Assembly (NCBI RefSeq): GCF_018618755.1
Contig: NZ_JACSMR010000008.1
Coordinates: 62,001 to 126,000 of the forward strand
Origin: Exiguobacterium sp. s193
Lineage (GTDB): Bacteria > Bacillota > Bacilli > Exiguobacteriales > Exiguobacteriaceae
Length of the DNA: 64,000 bases
Direction: 5' to 3'
Part shown: in pieces, positions 62,021 to 64,000 of the stretch
Layout: each line of letters opens with the position of its first letter
Position numbering within the stretch: the first letter of the stretch is position 1
Position numbers and translations under genes: made by a program
The notes under the pieces: model-generated
Database searches by the model: none
Seen by the model: the letters and a program-made list of their open reading frames with translations, nothing else
What the model was told of the DNA's origin: nothing

Positions 62021-62379
62021 TTCTTTTTATGTTTTTGCATATTTTTAAAAATATCATTATACATTGATAAAAGGACGAATTGATTGACTTAAAATGAATA
62101 AGAAAACTAGTAAGAGTATTTAAGAAATACTTAAAATAGAATCTATAAATAAGTGACCAACAATGGTTGTCTAAAATACAAAAAGAAGACTCATACATAC
62201 TCATACGTAAGTCTTCTCCATATCCTGTGAAAAAAATTCTTGGCAGTCGTCATTTTTGATTCAACTGATCGATTCATATTCGTTGTTTGCGTGATGGACG
62301 AAAAACGGATTCGTTTTTCTCTCTGTGAAGCACAAGAAATTATGGAATGGATTTGTACCAAATCCAAGTGAAAAAATAA

Positions 62380-62407
62380 GCCCGCAGTGGGCGAACCCAC
62401 TGCGGGC
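62380..62407 (-). terminator. Strong hairpin, minus-strand terminator
   Basis: GCCCGCAGTGGG and CCCACTGCGGGC form a perfect 12-bp stem around CGAA; on the minus strand it is followed by TTATTTTTTC. No gene is recognised upstream on that strand in 62408-62897, so its gene is probably lost. Confidence 0.7.
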
Positions 62408-62897
62408 CAGAGCGTCTCATATCGGTTCGTGAGAGATGCTGATCATTGAGAAAGTGGTTTGAGAAGAAGTGGTGGAATTGCTATGTATGTACCTACATAT
62501 CTTTGGTGTCTTGGGTTGGTCCATCACCTGTACGTCTTCGTCTTCTTTCTTTGTGTTAGCAGAAACGATTGAAGAGCTTTCGGGCTCATGCGTGAGGCTG
62601 TACGCTGCATCGCAGCAACATCCTTATCGCACTGCTACCCTCCTGCCGGACCGATAACGAGAGCTGCCAATCACTGGAGGCATCTCTATGTTCCTGTTCT
62701 TTGCGACACAGGGCACGGAGCGTAAGAAGGACAAAAAATAAGGTTTTGATAAACAAGGAATGAAGTAAAGAAGAAAGAATCCCGTTTTGACATCGTGTTT
62801 TAGTCGATGCGAAGTGAAGAATAATAGATACACGATTCATTTCTAGTTTATATCTAATCTACTTTTTTATACTTTATATTAGATTAGGAGTAGTAAG
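62408..62897. other. Gene-free stretch
   Basis: Short open frames on both strands lack ribosome sites and recognisable domains. Only the AGGAG at 62886-62890, serving the Nudix pseudogene, can be assigned. Confidence 0.5.
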
Positions 62898-63370
62898 ATG
62901 ATTATTTCTACAAGCCATAATAACCAAACGAGAAACACTTTGAAACGTATAGATGTAGCTTCAGCCCTGATCCATGATGAGAATGGGAACATATTATTGG
63001 TGAAGAACGTCAAAGGTGACTTTTTTTACTGGAGTCCGCCAGGTGGGGCTGCGGAAAAAGACGAGACACTAGAACAGGCGGTCGTGAAGTAAGAGAAGAG
63101 ACTGGGTTTGAAGGTAAGGTCACCGGCATGCATTCTGTTAGAGAAGTCTTCTTCTCGGAGAAGGGACATTATGCATTAATCATTACCTTCTTCGTTCAGA
63201 TCATCGGTGGAAGAATCGATATCATGGACCCTGATCAAGAAGTCACTGATGTAAGGTGGGTGGATTATCAAACCACAAAAGAACTAATACCTTCATTGAT
63301 TGAAATGCTGAGACTAAATCCTGACATGAACAAGACGCCTGCATTCTATGAATTCGGGGGAGTACATTGA
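62898..63370 (+). pseudogene. Nudix hydrolase with a single frameshift
   Basis: ATG 62898 with AGGAG seven bases upstream. The first frame gives KRIDVASALIHDENGNILLV and WSPPGGAAEKDETLEQAVV, then ends in TAA at 63090. The other frame supplies REVREETGFEGKVTGMH and continues to a normal end (PAFYEFGGVH, TGA at 63368-63370). Joined, the Nudix box G-x5-E-x7-REVREETG is complete, so one base has been lost near 63080-63087. Length (~157 residues joined) is normal for the family, which cleaves nucleoside diphosphates linked to another group. Recent decay or a sequencing error. Confidence 0.8.
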
Positions 63371-63979
63371 TTATAGTTAGACGTTGAGAAGATTTTGAAC
63401 AAATGAGTAGGGAGAAGGGACATTATTCCCTCGAATTATAGTCATTTTCTGAAGGACGCGTTGAAAAACCGTTTGAATGCTTGATTAATTCCTTTGTTAA
63501 TTTAGATAACGTTTATGCTTGTTTGAATCAACTCAATTCGTACTACTTCATTTTCGACCGATACTTAATATAAAGTAAAGATGCAATTGTACTCAAGTAC
63601 TTGTCTTCATGAATGATAAATCAAGGACATGTCCCAATGAGAAACCTGAAGATAAATTCTCATTAGAAGAGAGAAGAATTTATGAAAAAGGTATATTCCT
63701 TTTTTTGGTTGTATAGTATTTATACAAACTTAAAATTAAATAACTAATAACCGAACTTTCTCATTTTATACGTTGATGAATCCAGAATCAAACAGTGTTG
63801 TAAAAAACTAAGTAAAGTGTAATACGGCATGAACTTGTTCTTTTTATCTGCTAGTTCAGAATGAGAAGGAATAATGCTCGCTCTGCTAGCCTTAAGTCAA
63901 AGTGATTGATTAGATTCGTAAAAGTTCCTCTTTTTCAGAAAATAAAATACATGAAATGTGAAAATTAAGGAGAGTAAGG
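63371..63979. other. Gene-free AT-rich stretch
   Basis: No gene-sized frame with a ribosome site and no recognisable element; presumably decayed DNA plus the promoter of the gene beginning at 63980. Confidence 0.5.
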
Positions 63980-64000
63980 ATGAGGAATAGACTTCTGAAC
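63980..64000 (+). CDS. Start of a gene running off the window
   Basis: AAGGAGAG (63967-63974) five bases before ATG 63980; only MRNRLLN is visible, consistent with the beginning of a signal peptide or membrane protein but not enough to say. Confidence 0.45.

Noticed and set aside
62586-62840. 84-residue minus-strand ORF
   Set aside because: No ribosome site or recognisable domain.
1-64000. CRISPR arrays, tRNA or rRNA genes
   Set aside because: No regularly spaced direct repeats and no tRNA or rRNA signatures were seen by eye.

Overview
The window reads as an accessory replicon or mobile island of a mid-GC Bacillota (Bacilli). Strong AGGAGG-type ribosome sites, TTG/GTG starts, a YolD-like gene behind a Bacillus-type LexA box and a decayed Bacillus-like manA support this. 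The host-coloured genes are moderately GC-rich with frequent CGA/GTC/TCG codons, which would suit Exiguobacterium or a relative; that name is inference. A ParA partition cassette at the left end suggests a plasmid, but no replication initiator or origin was seen. No rRNA, tRNA or CRISPR array was found.

Layout. 0-2.3 kb: partition cassette (DUF3102/RHH protein, ParA, second DUF3102/RHH protein). 2.4-6.2 kb: ParB/Srx-fold protein overlapping a PLD-SNF2 helicase. 6.6-14.1 kb: AT-rich block with an Avs-like nuclease-STAND ATPase and a Septu-like ATPase/HNH pair. 14.2-17.9 kb: remains of a cytosine-methylation R-M locus (decayed endonuclease, RHH-coiled-coil gene, Dcm-type methyltransferase, Vsr). 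17.9-26.8 kb: three tandem paralogous giants with a sigma-70 region-4-like HTH and C-terminal repeats; a fourth copy lies at 52-54.6 kb. 27.6-29.2 kb: EVE-like reader, small unknown, PD-(D/E)XK-like protein. 29.5-41.3 kb: six-gene operon of UvrD-like helicase, AddB-like Fe-S protein, coiled-coil protein, HerA/FtsK ATPase, WHH DNase toxin and SUKH immunity protein. 41.3-44.7 kb: AT-rich cargo, a HEPN pair and two minus-strand unknowns. 44.9-48.3 kb: McrB (EVE-like insertion) and McrC. 48.3-51 kb: decay zone (AlbA_2 remnant, YolD-like gene, manA pseudogene). 55.2-59.3 kb: paired dynamin-like GTPases, followed by an IS3/IS150-type remnant. 59.8-64 kb: secreted SH3 protein, gntR and Nudix pseudogenes, and a CDS running off the edge.

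Taken together this is a dense defence/conflict island. Systems that read or cut modified DNA (McrBC, EVE proteins, Dcm/Vsr), NTPase-nuclease systems (Avs, Septu, PLD-helicase), abortive candidates (HEPN, WHH/SUKH) and membrane dynamins are packed between decayed genes. The least familiar pieces are the four sigma-4-like giants and the HerA/UvrD/AddB-like operon carrying a toxin-immunity pair.
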